A stretch of DNA of 64,000 nucleotides from Methylibium petroleiphilum PM1 (GTDB lineage: Bacteria; Pseudomonadota; Gammaproteobacteria; Burkholderiales; Burkholderiaceae_C), in NCBI RefSeq assembly GCF_000015725.1, contig NC_008825.1, positions 2,232,001 to 2,296,000 of the forward strand. Direction: 5' to 3'. Position numbers and translations under genes: made by a program. The notes under the pieces were generated by a model, which was not told the origin of the DNA, did no database searches, and saw only the letters and a list, made by a program, of their open reading frames with translations. Positions 1-10,847 of this stretch are shown one piece after another (position 1 is the first letter of the stretch; the number at the start of each line of letters is the position of its first letter).

Positions 1-1416
<1,416 letters not shown>

Positions 1417-1595
1417 GTTCGGAGCGCTCTTCCCGGTCAAATTCTGTAAGGCGCAGCGTTTGCCGCGCGACCACGGTATTGTCGCCGACGGCCCCTGCGG
1501 CGGCGGGGATCAGGGATCAAACCACTGACAAGCGCCGGTCCTGGGCGCATGATCCGACGATCGAACAGCCCTCGATGGCGCTCCTGGAGACACGC

Positions 1596-2414
1596 ATGAC
1601 GACCCTCACCCGAAGGATGCTCCTCGGCCTGGCGGCCCTGGGCCTGTACGCCGGCCCGGCCTCGTCGGCCGACGACAACGCGGACAACGAGCGCTGGCAG
1701 GCGGTGCGCAAGTCGCTGTTCGCGGACCGCCCGATCTCCGAGGACGCGCGCGGCATCGTCGAACTCGACACCCCGGTCCGGGCGGCCGACGCGGCAGTGG
1801 TGCCGATCGCCATCCGGACCCAGCTGGTGCAGAGCCCGGCGCGCTACATCCGCAAGCTCTGGCTGGTCATCGACGGCAACCCGTCGCCGGTCGGCGCGGT
1901 GTTCAGCTTCACGCCCGAGAGCGGGCGAGCCGATCTGGAAACCCGCGTGCGCATCGAGGAGTACACCCATGTCCGGGCCATCGCCGAGCTGAGCGACGGC
2001 AAGCTGGTGATGGACAAGCGCTTCGTCAAGGCGTCCGGCGGCTGTTCGGCACCCGCCGGCAAGGACCTCGCCGAGGCGATGGCCTCGATCGGCCGGATGA
2101 AGCTGCGCGTCGAGGGCGAACCGGTCGCCGGCCAGCCGGCGCTGGCGCAGTTGATGGTGAGCCACCCCAATGTGTCCGGCCTGGCGATCGACCAGCTCAC
2201 GCGTCTGGCGCCGCGGCCGCACTATGTGCGCAGCATCAGCGTCACCTACGCCGGCCGGCCGGTGATGAGCGCCGACGTCGATTTCACGATCAGCGAGAAC
2301 CCCTCGCTGCGCTTCTACTTCGTGCCACGCGGCGACGGCGAACTGAAGGCCCAGGTCGTCGACAGCAGCGAGCGCACGTTCGAGAGCGTGCTCCCCGTCC
2401 ACTCGAAGTCCTGA
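1596..2414 (+). CDS. SoxYZ-like sulfur carrier fusion protein (quinoprotein dehydrogenase-associated type)
   Basis: Predicted periplasmic carrier of 272 aa that joins a SoxY-like and a SoxZ-like domain. SoxY carries sulfur intermediates on a cysteine near a GG motif; here Gly148-Gly149-Cys150 lies at the end of the first domain, and the SoxZ-like half (about 165-270) follows. The N-terminus (TRRMLLGLAALGL, then Ala-rich) is a signal peptide. I chose ATG 1596 because GGAGA lies 5 bases upstream and the signal peptide then starts correctly; an ATG at 1575 is also in frame. Four bases separate it from soxC. In real SoxY the Cys is near the C-terminus; the fused order and the GGCS variant match the carrier family found beside quinoprotein dehydrogenases. 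Exact substrate unknown. Confidence 0.85.
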   Translation: MTTLTRRMLLGLAALGLYAGPASSADDNADNERWQAVRKSLFADRPISEDARGIVELDTPVRAADAAVVPIAIRTQLVQSPARYIRKLWLVIDGNPSPVGAVFSFTPESGRADLETRVRIEEYTHVRAIAELSDGKLVMDKRFVKASGGCSAPAGKDLAEAMASIGRMKLRVEGEPVAGQPALAQLMVSHPNVSGLAIDQLTRLAPRPHYVRSISVTYAGRPVMSADVDFTISENPSLRFYFVPRGDGELKAQVVDSSERTFESVLPVHSKS

Positions 2415-2418
2415 GGCC

Positions 2419-3714
2419 GTGGCGGACACGCCCGGCCCGCCCGGCGACGCACTGCAGCCGGTGGCCGGCGGCGGCCTGCTGGGCCGGCGCGCACTGCTGA
2501 CGCGCGGGCTGGTGCTGGCCACGGCGGGCAGTGCGGCCGCGCCGCTGCAGGCGGCCGCGCCGGCGGTCAGCGCCGGCGATCCTTCGCCCCCATGGATGCA
2601 CGCGCCGGGCCGCCCGTTCACGGTCTATGGCCAGCCCTCGAAGCACGAGCAGCAGGTGATCCGCCGCATCAGCGGCAACCGCCTGCTGCCGGGCAACGGC
2701 GTGTCGCTCACGCCGCTGGAGGAGCTCGAAGGCATCATCACGCCCACCGGCCTGCATTTCGAGCGCCATCACAACGGCGTACCCGACATCGATCCGGCGC
2801 AGCACCGCCTGCTGATCCACGGCCGTGTGAAGCGTGCGCTGAGTTTCTGCGTCGACGACCTGCTGCGCTACCCGATGCGCTCGCAGCTGCTTGTGCTGGA
2901 GTGCGGCGGCAACAGCAACGCAGGCTGGCATCCCGAGCCGATCCAGCGGCCGGTCGGCTCCTTCCACGGCCTGGTTTCGTGCAGCGAGTGGACCGGCGTG
3001 CCGCTCTCGGTGCTGCTCGACGAGGCCGGGATCGAGCCACGCACGACCTGGGCCGTCGCTGAGGGCGCCGACGCCTTCGCGATGAACGTGAGCCTGCCGG
3101 TCGCCAAGCTGATGGACGACGCGATCGTCGCGCTCTACCAGAACGGCGAGCGCCTGCGGCCCGAGCACGGCTATCCGCTGCGGCTCATCGTCCCCGGCTG
3201 GGAGGGTGTCCTGAATGTCAAGTGGCTCAGGCGGCTGCAGTTGAGCGAACAGCCGCTGATGGCGCGCAACGAGACGGCCAAGTACACCGAGCTGCTGCCC
3301 GACGGCAAGGCGCGCATGTTCACCTTCGTGATGGAGGCCAAGTCGCTGATCACCTCGCCCTCGCACGGCCAGCACCTGCGCGGGCCCGACGTCTACGCGA
3401 TCAGCGGCCTGGCGTGGAGCGGCCGGGGTCGCATCCGGCGCGTGGAGGTGTCGGCCGACGGTGGCCGCAGCTGGGCCGACGCCACGCTGCAGGACCCGGT
3501 GCTGCCGCGCTGCATGACGCGCTTTCGCGCCGCATGGAAATGGGATGGTCGACCGACCGTGCTGAAGAGCCGCGCGACCGACGAAACCGGCGATGTGCAG
3601 CCCGAGCGCAGCGCCCTGGTTGCGCAGCGCGGCACCAACGGCTACTTCCACTACAACGCCATCGTGTCCTGGGCCGTCGACGAGGAAGGCAACGTGCGCC
3701 ATGTCTATGCGTGA
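2419..3714 (+). CDS. soxC: sulfite/sulfane dehydrogenase molybdopterin subunit SoxC
   Basis: Periplasmic molybdenum oxidoreductase of the sulfite oxidase family (431 aa). SoxC with SoxD removes six electrons from the sulfane sulfur bound to SoxY (known family role). The protein has a twin-arginine motif at residues 23-24 followed by a hydrophobic stretch, so Tat export with cofactor is likely. The molybdenum-ligand cysteine is Cys162 in ECGGNSNAGW. A C-terminal Mo-co dimerisation domain (about 300-431) contains SADGGRSW. Start is GTG at 2419, preceded by TGAGG. It is flanked without gaps by the carrier gene and the cytochrome gene, so the three are one operon. Length fits SoxC (about 430). 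Confidence 0.93.
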   Translation: MADTPGPPGDALQPVAGGGLLGRRALLTRGLVLATAGSAAAPLQAAAPAVSAGDPSPPWMHAPGRPFTVYGQPSKHEQQVIRRISGNRLLPGNGVSLTPLEELEGIITPTGLHFERHHNGVPDIDPAQHRLLIHGRVKRALSFCVDDLLRYPMRSQLLVLECGGNSNAGWHPEPIQRPVGSFHGLVSCSEWTGVPLSVLLDEAGIEPRTTWAVAEGADAFAMNVSLPVAKLMDDAIVALYQNGERLRPEHGYPLRLIVPGWEGVLNVKWLRRLQLSEQPLMARNETAKYTELLPDGKARMFTFVMEAKSLITSPSHGQHLRGPDVYAISGLAWSGRGRIRRVEVSADGGRSWADATLQDPVLPRCMTRFRAAWKWDGRPTVLKSRATDETGDVQPERSALVAQRGTNGYFHYNAIVSWAVDEEGNVRHVYA

Positions 3715-4249
3715 GCCGCGTGCGCTGGCCGCCGGGCTGCTGCTGGCGTGGGCCGGCGGCGCTGCGGCGGCCGAGGCCCTGCAGGCACCGCGGCTGGGCC
3801 GGCCAGTCGACGCGCAGGAAGTCGCCCGCTGGGACCTGAGCGTCTTTCCCGACGGCCGTGGCCTCCCTGCCGGCCGCGGCAATGCCGCCGAAGGCGCCAT
3901 CCTGTTCCGCCAGCACTGCGCGGCCTGCCATGGGGCGGGAGGCCGCGGCGCAAGTGCCGAGGAACTGGCCGGCGGCACCGAGCCGCTGACCAGCCCGACG
4001 CCCGACAAGACCATCGGCCTCTACTGGCCCTACGCGACGACGGTCTTCGACTTCGTGCGCCGCGCCAAGCCGATGACGGCACCCGGCACGCTCAGCGCCG
4101 ACGAGGTCTACGCGCTCACCGCCTACCTGCTGTACGCCAACGGGCTGCTCGGCGAGACAGACGAGATGGACGCCCGGACCCTGCCACGGCTGCGCATGCC
4201 CAACCGCGACGGCTTCACCGGCATCGACGCGACGCTGCCGCCGCGCTGA
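3701..4249 (+). CDS. soxD: monohaem cytochrome c, SoxD-like electron acceptor
   Basis: Small periplasmic cytochrome c of 182 aa. After a signal peptide (LAAGLLLAWAGGAAAA, residues 9-24) a single haem-binding motif CAACH sits at residues 73-77, and a Met in PMTAPGTLS is the likely distal ligand. It overlaps soxC by 14 bases and would take electrons from the SoxC molybdenum centre. Classical SoxD proteins of Paracoccus have two haem domains and about 380 residues; this protein has one domain, like the short SoxD/cytochrome c551 forms. ATG 3701 was chosen because GAGGAAGG lies 11 bases upstream; ATG 3707 is possible. Confidence 0.85.
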   Translation: MSMREPRALAAGLLLAWAGGAAAAEALQAPRLGRPVDAQEVARWDLSVFPDGRGLPAGRGNAAEGAILFRQHCAACHGAGGRGASAEELAGGTEPLTSPTPDKTIGLYWPYATTVFDFVRRAKPMTAPGTLSADEVYALTAYLLYANGLLGETDEMDARTLPRLRMPNRDGFTGIDATLPPR

Positions 4250-4311
4250 CCGCCGCCGTCGGCGCGGGCCGGGTCCTGCCTCGCGGAACTGAGGGTTTCC
4301 AATCTGTCCCC

Positions 4312-4317
4312 TACAAT
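4312..4317 (+). promoter_or_regulatory. possible -10 element upstream of rhlE
   Basis: TACAAT matches the sigma-70 -10 consensus at five of six bases and lies about 140 bases upstream of the rhlE start. No good -35 is visible 16-18 bases upstream (CTGAGG). If used, it would give a long 5' untranslated region, common for cold-inducible DEAD-box helicase genes. Weak evidence. Confidence 0.3.
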
Positions 4318-4453
4318 AGCGTCCGTAGCGCGCAGTTCCAGTCCTTGCGCTGCAGTCGATTCCGACCTCTTCCCCCTTCAGGCCTCCGACTGGCGCACGT
4401 GCTTCGCACGCCGCGGCAGGCCGACTCGATGCCCGCATCCGGGCACCTCATTC

Positions 4454-5815
<1,362 letters not shown>

Positions 5816-5846
5816 TTTGCGACAGGGCGCCGAGGCGTCAGGCAAC

Positions 5847-5870
5847 GGACCGAAGCATGTACTTCGGTCC
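5847..5870. other. perfect inverted repeat (9-bp stem, 6-base loop) after rhlE
   Basis: GGACCGAAG and CTTCGGTCC form a perfect 9-bp stem around CATGTA, about 30 bases after the rhlE stop. No T-run follows, so it is not a classical terminator. It could be a weak terminator, an mRNA-stabilising hairpin or a protein-binding dyad in front of the next gene. Confidence 0.5.
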
Positions 5871-6007
5871 CGGGGCCCGCTGGCCGGGAGCTTGGGGCAC
5901 TGCGAACGGTGACCTGCAGCCGCCTCGTCCATCGTTCGCACACAGCGATTGCATTTGGACGCGCCTCGTCACACCCCGTTTTCTCGCAGGGACCTAGAGT
6001 CCACGCG

Positions 6008-6544
6008 ATGAAAACCAGCTTCGATCTTTCCCCACGCTGGAGCACCGTGTGGTCCGGGGCCGACATCGTGGTGCGGCGCAACAGCAACGAAGTCGATCGG
6101 CTGCACACGCCGGACATCCGGCGCATCGTCTTCGTGCAGGCCGCCGGGGCACAAGGATCGGCCGATCCCTCTTTTGCGCTGGTCGAACTGGAGGCCGAGT
6201 TCGTGGTCTTCCCGACCGAGACCGGCTTCGCCGGACGCGTCCATTTCGAGCGTCAGGCCTTCTGGGCCGCGAAGGCGTGCACCTACTGGACCAACACCGT
6301 CACCGCACGGCTGCCGGCGCATTGCCTGCGCCGCGGCGGCTTCATGCTCTCGCGGCGCAGCCCGCGCTATGGCCGCGTCCCGCGAGCCGAGCTCGATGCC
6401 GTGGTGGAGCAGTGGCTCATCGAAGGGCCGTGCAGCTGGGACGAGCGCCGCTGGCGGCGTTTCGAGCGCTCGGTGCCATTCGCTCATATCGATACGCGGC
6501 GCGACACGATGCCCTCCCGCCTGCAGGAACCGCAGCAGGGCTGA
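6008..6544 (+). CDS. conserved-looking hypothetical protein, 178 aa
   Basis: I do not recognise this protein. It has no signal peptide and no membrane segment. It has an even mix of hydrophobic and charged residues, an aromatic-rich middle (QAFWAAKACTYWTNTVTARLPAHCLRRGG, given here only as the region about residues 90-118) and an Arg-rich C-terminal part. It looks like a soluble globular protein. Coding is supported by strong third-position G/C and by a factor-independent terminator right after the stop. ATG 6008 was preferred over the in-frame ATG at 5909 because the earlier stretch has poor coding character and overlaps promoter space; no clear Shine-Dalgarno site is visible for either. Confidence 0.6.
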   Translation: MKTSFDLSPRWSTVWSGADIVVRRNSNEVDRLHTPDIRRIVFVQAAGAQGSADPSFALVELEAEFVVFPTETGFAGRVHFERQAFWAAKACTYWTNTVTARLPAHCLRRGGFMLSRRSPRYGRVPRAELDAVVEQWLIEGPCSWDERRWRRFERSVPFAHIDTRRDTMPSRLQEPQQG

Positions 6545-6587
6545 GGGAGGGCCGCCGTCGGCCGCGACCGGTACGCCTCGAGTGAAG

Positions 6588-6618
6588 AGGCCCGCAAGCG
6601 CGGGCCTTCTTTCTTTGT
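6588..6618 (+). terminator. Rho-independent terminator, shared by convergent genes
   Basis: AGGCCCGC, loop AAGC, GCGGGCCT form an 8-bp stem followed by TCTTTCTTT on the plus strand. It lies 44 bases after the stop of the 178-aa gene and 9 bases beyond the 3' end of the convergent small basic protein gene, so it may serve both directions (the T-run is better on plus). Confidence 0.85.
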
Positions 6619-6626
6619 GCCGACGT

Positions 6627-6839
6627 TCAGGCCGTGGGCTTGGTTGCCGCCGCCTTCTTGTGCTTCTTCTTTGCCGCGGTCTTCTTCGCGACCGCCTTCT
6701 TTTCCGTCTTCGCCGGCGCAGCCGTCACCGCAGCGGATGGCGTCGCAGCAGGCGCTGCGGGTGCAGCGGGCGTCGCGGTCTGGGCCTGGGCTCCCAGGAC
6801 GATCAGTGAAGCAGCGAGACCAGCAATCAGCTTGTTCAT
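6627..6839 (-). CDS. small Ala/Pro/Lys-rich exported protein, acid-shock (Asr)-like
   Basis: A 70-aa protein with a signal peptide (MNKLIAGLAASLIVLGAQAQ, cleavage after AQA) and a mature part first rich in Ala/Pro/Thr, then very basic: KTEKKAVAKKTAAKKK and HKKAAATKPTA. This architecture resembles the acid-shock protein Asr of enterobacteria, a small basic intrinsically disordered periplasmic protein; homology cannot be proved in such low-complexity sequence. GAGGAG lies 9 bases before ATG 6839, which supports this start over the ATG at 6884. The function is unknown; binding of acidic polymers or proton buffering is inference. Confidence 0.72.
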   Translation of the reverse strand: MNKLIAGLAASLIVLGAQAQTATPAAPAAPAATPSAAVTAAPAKTEKKAVAKKTAAKKKHKKAAATKPTA

Positions 6840-6960
6840 TTGGGACAACTCCTCGAAGGGTGAATGAGCGACAGGCTCCTTCACTCAACGGTCCGCCCGG
6901 CAGCAACGGCGACGCCTGGCAGCGACGTTCAGGCCGGCGTCAACCGTCGCAAGCCCGGCG

Positions 6961-7830
6961 TCAATCGAAGCGTCCGACGCGCAACCACTTGGTCGCCACC
7001 CACTTGTCGCCCTCCAGCACCGGCGCGCCGCCGTGCAGGCTGCGGGTCGAGGGGTGCGGCCGGTCGTAGCTGAAGAACACTGCATGCCCCTTGAGCGGCG
7101 TGACCTCGAGGCCGATGTCCGGGAAGGTGGTGCCACCGCCCCGCGTCGGGGTGTTGAGGTAGGTCACCAACGTGGCCACCCGCTGGCCGCCCCGCCGCAA
7201 AACAGCCGGAGTGCCGGGCTGGTCGGGGTCGAAGTAGTCGTAGTGCGGCTTGTATTCTGCGCCCGGCCGGTAGTGCAGCACCTGCAGGCCCTCACCGTTC
7301 TCGACCGGCCAGTTCAGCAGCGCCGCGATGCGGGCCTCGAAGCGCGCACACACCGGGTGTTCGCCGCGCGTGAAGAACATGCCATCGCTGGTGCGGGCGG
7401 CGTTGACCTCGCTGGCTCCGGTGGCCGTGTCGACGGTGTGCGATCGCGCCAGCCGCGCGCCCGCGAGCGCCACGATCTCGTCGCATTCCGCGTCCGACAG
7501 CAGGCCGGAGAAGACGATCACGCGCGGATCGCGCATCGCCATCACCACGCGCACCTCGCGATCGTGTGCCCACAGGGTGGCCGGCGCACCGTCGAGGAAA
7601 GGCTCGGGCACCCGCGCGGGCGGTGGCAGCACCTTCTGCCGGGTACCCGCCTCGACGATGTCGCGCAGCACGATCTCGAGCACGTCCAGCGCGGCATCCT
7701 CCTCCCAGCCGCTGGCCTTCATGGACGCCAGCAAGGCTTCGGGCGTGTGCCCGGCGCGTGCCTGGTCGGTGACCCATTCGCGCATCTCGCGGGTGATGTG
7801 GGGCACGCTGCGGGTGGGAGTTGCACTCAT
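6961..7830 (-). CDS. 2-oxoglutarate/Fe(II)-dependent dioxygenase, prolyl 4-hydroxylase alpha-subunit type
   Basis: Soluble 289-aa oxygenase predicted to hydroxylate a prolyl or other side chain with Fe(II), O2 and 2-oxoglutarate. The P4Hc domain spans about residues 105-287. Iron ligands are seen as His196 and Asp198 (PHYDYFD) and His266 (SLHGGAPV), and Lys276 (EGDKWVATKW) is the expected 2-oxoglutarate contact. The first 65 residues form a small helical domain (UBA-like in appearance) often found in this bacterial subfamily. The protein substrate is unknown; EF-Tu has been reported for related bacterial enzymes. The neighbour yaaA ends 27 bases upstream, so both may be co-transcribed. Confidence 0.9.
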   Translation of the reverse strand: MSATPTRSVPHITREMREWVTDQARAGHTPEALLASMKASGWEEDAALDVLEIVLRDIVEAGTRQKVLPPPARVPEPFLDGAPATLWAHDREVRVVMAMRDPRVIVFSGLLSDAECDEIVALAGARLARSHTVDTATGASEVNAARTSDGMFFTRGEHPVCARFEARIAALLNWPVENGEGLQVLHYRPGAEYKPHYDYFDPDQPGTPAVLRRGGQRVATLVTYLNTPTRGGGTTFPDIGLEVTPLKGHAVFFSYDRPHPSTRSLHGGAPVLEGDKWVATKWLRVGRFD

Positions 7831-7857
7831 CGGGCAGTCGATAGCGTTGCGGAGGCG

Positions 7858-8631
7858 TCAGGGCAGGCGGCGACGGAACACCATCCGGTCGGGTTCGCTT
7901 GCCGAAGCATCGAAAGCATAGCCCTCGAGATCGAATCCGGCCAGCGCCCGCGGCGATCGCGCGCGGTGCAGTGCCGCGTAGCGCACCATGAGTCCGCGCG
8001 CCCGCTTGGCGTGGAAGCTGATGATCTTGTAGGCGCCGCCCTTCCAATCCTGGAACACGCAGTGGACGACACGCGCGCGCAGTTCACTGCGATCGACCGC
8101 CTTGAAGTACTCCTCCGACGCGAGGTTCACGACCACCGGCGCTCGTTGCCCGGCGAGGCGCTCGTTCAGGTGCTCGGCGATGCGCGTGCGCCAGAAGGCG
8201 TAGAGATCCTTGCCCAGCGGGTTGGCGAGCCGCGTCCCCATCTCGAGCCGGTAGGGCTGCAGGCGGTCCAGCGGTCGCAGTACGCCGTACAGGCCGCTCA
8301 GGATGGCCACGTGCTCCTGCACCCAGCGGACCTGGGGCCGGCTCAGTTCGTGCGCGCCCAACCCACCGTAGACGTCACCGTCGAAGGCGAACAGCGCGGG
8401 CTTGCTGTTGGCCGAGGTAGGGCGCGGACTGAAGGCGGCATAGCGGGCGACGTTGAGTGCGGCCAGCGGCTCGCTCAGGTCCATCAGCTCGGCGATGCCA
8501 CGCTCGTCGTGCTGGCGCAGCAGCCCGATGAGTTCGCCGGCCGCGGCCGAGAAATGCGGCACACCGGCATCGGGCACCGGCGCGGGATGTTCGTAGTCGA
8601 GCGACTTGGCGGGTGAGATCAGGAACAGCAT
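7858..8631 (-). CDS. yaaA: peroxide stress protein YaaA (UPF0246/DUF328)
   Basis: Cytosolic 257-aa protein of the YaaA family, which lowers free iron and limits Fenton chemistry during hydrogen peroxide stress in E. coli. The hallmark start MLFLISPAKSLDY, the central ANSKPALFAFDGDVY and GLYGVLRPLDRLQPYRLEMG segments, and FHAKRARG near the C-terminus are all present. Full family length. The start at 8631 is fixed by this N-terminal signature; no clear ribosome binding site is visible. It sits between a dioxygenase gene and, divergently, a YchJ-family gene, and close to ahpCF and rubrerythrin, which agrees with an oxidative stress role. Confidence 0.95.
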   Translation of the reverse strand: MLFLISPAKSLDYEHPAPVPDAGVPHFSAAAGELIGLLRQHDERGIAELMDLSEPLAALNVARYAAFSPRPTSANSKPALFAFDGDVYGGLGAHELSRPQVRWVQEHVAILSGLYGVLRPLDRLQPYRLEMGTRLANPLGKDLYAFWRTRIAEHLNERLAGQRAPVVVNLASEEYFKAVDRSELRARVVHCVFQDWKGGAYKIISFHAKRARGLMVRYAALHRARSPRALAGFDLEGYAFDASASEPDRMVFRRRLP

Positions 8632-8702
8632 GACAGGCGAGGAACGGCGAAGCGCGAAGGGTAGCAGCGCGGCTGCCGCCCCGGTCGCGGTAGGCTCGCT
8701 CC

Positions 8703-9113
8703 ATGGTTCCCGACGCGAAGCACGCCCCCTTGCCCTGCCCCTGCGGCCGCCCGGCCTATGACCGGTGCTGCGGACGCCATGTCGGGACGGCGCTGCCGGC
8801 CCCCGATGCCGAGACCCTGATGCGCTCGCGCTACAGCGCCTTCGTGCTCGACCGCCGCGAGCATCTGCTGGCGACTTGGCACGCTTCGACCCGGCCCGCG
8901 GCGATCGAGCCACCGCCTCCCGGCCTGCGCTGGCTGGGCCTCGAGGTGCGGCAGCACCGGCTCACCGGCCCCGACGCGGCAGAGGTGGAGTTCGTGGCCC
9001 GAAGCAAGCTCGCCGGCCGTGCCCACCGGCTGCACGAGCGCAGCCGTTTCGTCCGCGATCAGGGCCGCTGGTTCTATCTGGACGGCGAGATTGACCCGCC
9101 GGTCGCCGGCTGA
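8703..9113 (+). CDS. YchJ family protein (UPF0225, SEC-C-like zinc motif)
   Basis: 136-aa soluble protein of the YchJ/UPF0225 family. The cysteine-rich N-terminus CPCGRP-x3-DRCCG (residues about 12-24) is the SEC-C-like zinc-binding knuckle, and the following [10 protein letters not shown] and [10 protein letters not shown] segments match the NTF2-like core of this family. Function is unknown. It is divergent from yaaA with 71 bases between the starts, and convergent with ahpF (10 bases apart). Length is a little short of E. coli YchJ, which carries a second cysteine motif at its C-terminus that is absent here. Confidence 0.88.
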   Translation: MVPDAKHAPLPCPCGRPAYDRCCGRHVGTALPAPDAETLMRSRYSAFVLDRREHLLATWHASTRPAAIEPPPPGLRWLGLEVRQHRLTGPDAAEVEFVARSKLAGRAHRLHERSRFVRDQGRWFYLDGEIDPPVAG

Positions 9114-9123
9114 GGCCGACGCC

Positions 9124-10695
9124 TCAGGCGAGCGCAGGCGCCGTCGAGCGGATCAGGTGGTCGAAGGCGCTCAGCGCCGCCTTCGAGCCCTCGCCGAGCG
9201 CGATCACGATCTGCTTGTAGGGCACGGTCGTCACGTCGCCAGCCGCGAACACGCCAGGCACCGAGGTCTGGCCACGGGCATCGACGATCACCTCACCGTG
9301 CCGGGACAGCTCCACCGTGCCCTTGAGCCAGTCGGTGTTGGGTAGCAGGCCGATCTGCACGAACACGCCCTCGAGCGTCAGCTGGTGAACCTCGCCGGAG
9401 GCGCGATCGGTGTACGTCAGGCCATTGACCTTGTGCCCGTCGCCGGTGACTTCGGTCGTCTGCGCCTGGGTGATGACCTTCACGTTGGGCAGGCTGTGCA
9501 GCTTGCGCTGCAGCACCGCATCGGCGCGCAATTCCGCGGCGAACTCGAGCAGCGTGACGTGCGCCACCACGCCGGCCAGGTCGATCGCGGCCTCGACGCC
9601 GGAATTGCCGCCGCCGATCACCGCCACGCGCTTGCCCTTGAACAGCGGGCCGTCGCAGTGCGGACAGTAGGTCACTCCCTTGGTCCGGTACACCTGCTCG
9701 CCGGGCACGTTCATGTCGCGCCAGCGCGCGCCGGTGGCGATGATCACCGTGCTGGCCTTCAGCGCCGCGCCCCCGGCGAAGCGCACTTCGGTCAGCTCAC
9801 CGGGTTTGCCGGGGATCAGCGCCTCGGCACGCTGCAGATTCATGATGTCGACATCGTAGGCCTTGACGTGCTCTTCCAGCGCGACGGCGAACTTCGGGCC
9901 GTCGGTCTCCTTGACCGAGATGAAATTCTCGATCGCCAGCGTGTCCAGCACCTGGCCGCCGAAGCGCTCGGCCGCGAGGCCGGTGCGGATGCCCTTGCGC
10001 GCCGCGTAGATGGCAGCGGCCGCGCCGGCCGGGCCGCCGCCAACGATCAGCACGTCGTAAGGCGCCTTGGCGCTGAGCTTCGCGGCCTCGCGCTTCACGG
10101 CGCCGGTGTCGAGCTTCGCGACGATCTCCTCCAGGCCCATGCGGCCCTGGCCGAAGACCTGGCCGTTGAGAAAGATCGTCGGCACGGCCATCACCTGGCG
10201 TTGTTCGACTTCGGCCTGGAACAGCGCACCGTCGATCGCCACGTGGCGGATGTTCGGGTTCAGCACCGCCATCAGGTTGAGCGCCTGCACGACGTCAGGG
10301 CAGTTCTGACAGCTCAGGGAGAAGAAGGTCTCGAACAGGTAGTCGCCTTCGAGTCCCCGGACCTGCTCGATCACCTCCGCCGCCGCCTTCGAGGGATGGC
10401 CGCCGACCTGCAGCAGCGCCAGCACCAATGACGTGAATTCATGGCCCATCGGCAGACCGGCGAACCGCAGGCCGATCCGCGCGCCGGGGCGGTTCAGCGA
10501 GAACGAGGGCTTGCGCTCGGCGTCGTCACGGCGCACCGAGAGCGTGATGCGGGCCGAGAGTTCGGCGATGTCGTTCAGCAAGGCCAGGAGCTCCTGCGAC
10601 TTGTCGCCTTCGTCGACCGAGGCCACGATGTCGATCGGGTGTTCGACCTTTTCGAGATAGCTCTTCAGTTGGGTCTTGAGGGCAGCGTCCAGCAT
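9124..10695 (-). CDS. ahpF: alkyl hydroperoxide reductase subunit F
   Basis: Flavoprotein disulfide reductase (523 aa) that passes electrons from NADH through FAD and two CxxC pairs to AhpC. The N-terminal double-thioredoxin-fold domain carries Cys129-x2-Cys132 (SLSCQNCPD). Next comes an FAD-binding [10 protein letters not shown] (about 219-228), the redox pair Cys344-x2-Cys347 (YCPHCDG) and an NAD-binding [10 protein letters not shown]. The numbering almost equals that of the E. coli enzyme. It lies downstream of ahpC on the same strand, separated by 152 bases that contain a large hairpin. Confidence 0.97.
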   Translation of the reverse strand: MLDAALKTQLKSYLEKVEHPIDIVASVDEGDKSQELLALLNDIAELSARITLSVRRDDAERKPSFSLNRPGARIGLRFAGLPMGHEFTSLVLALLQVGGHPSKAAAEVIEQVRGLEGDYLFETFFSLSCQNCPDVVQALNLMAVLNPNIRHVAIDGALFQAEVEQRQVMAVPTIFLNGQVFGQGRMGLEEIVAKLDTGAVKREAAKLSAKAPYDVLIVGGGPAGAAAAIYAARKGIRTGLAAERFGGQVLDTLAIENFISVKETDGPKFAVALEEHVKAYDVDIMNLQRAEALIPGKPGELTEVRFAGGAALKASTVIIATGARWRDMNVPGEQVYRTKGVTYCPHCDGPLFKGKRVAVIGGGNSGVEAAIDLAGVVAHVTLLEFAAELRADAVLQRKLHSLPNVKVITQAQTTEVTGDGHKVNGLTYTDRASGEVHQLTLEGVFVQIGLLPNTDWLKGTVELSRHGEVIVDARGQTSVPGVFAAGDVTTVPYKQIVIALGEGSKAALSAFDHLIRSTAPALA

Positions 10696-10800
10696 GGTGG
10701 CTCGTCCTTGGAAAATTCAGGGAAAAGGCCGTCCCGACGCCCGGGCCTCGTGCGCCCGGTCGTGCGGTCCGGCGCTCGGCCGGGGTCAGGGGTTACGGCT

Positions 10801-10834
10801 CCGCGGACCGGCTTCGATCGGAAGCAGTCCGCGG
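10801..10834 (-). other. strong hairpin between ahpC and ahpF
   Basis: CCGCGGAC (10801-10808) pairs with GTCCGCGG (10827-10834); inside, GCTTC (10811-10815) pairs with GAAGC (10821-10825) around GATCG. The 13-bp two-part stem starts 14 bases beyond the ahpC stop codon on the ahpC-ahpF transcript. No T-run follows, so full termination is unlikely. It may protect the ahpC mRNA 3' end and lower ahpF expression. Confidence 0.6.
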
Positions 10835-10847
10835 CGAACGCGGACCG

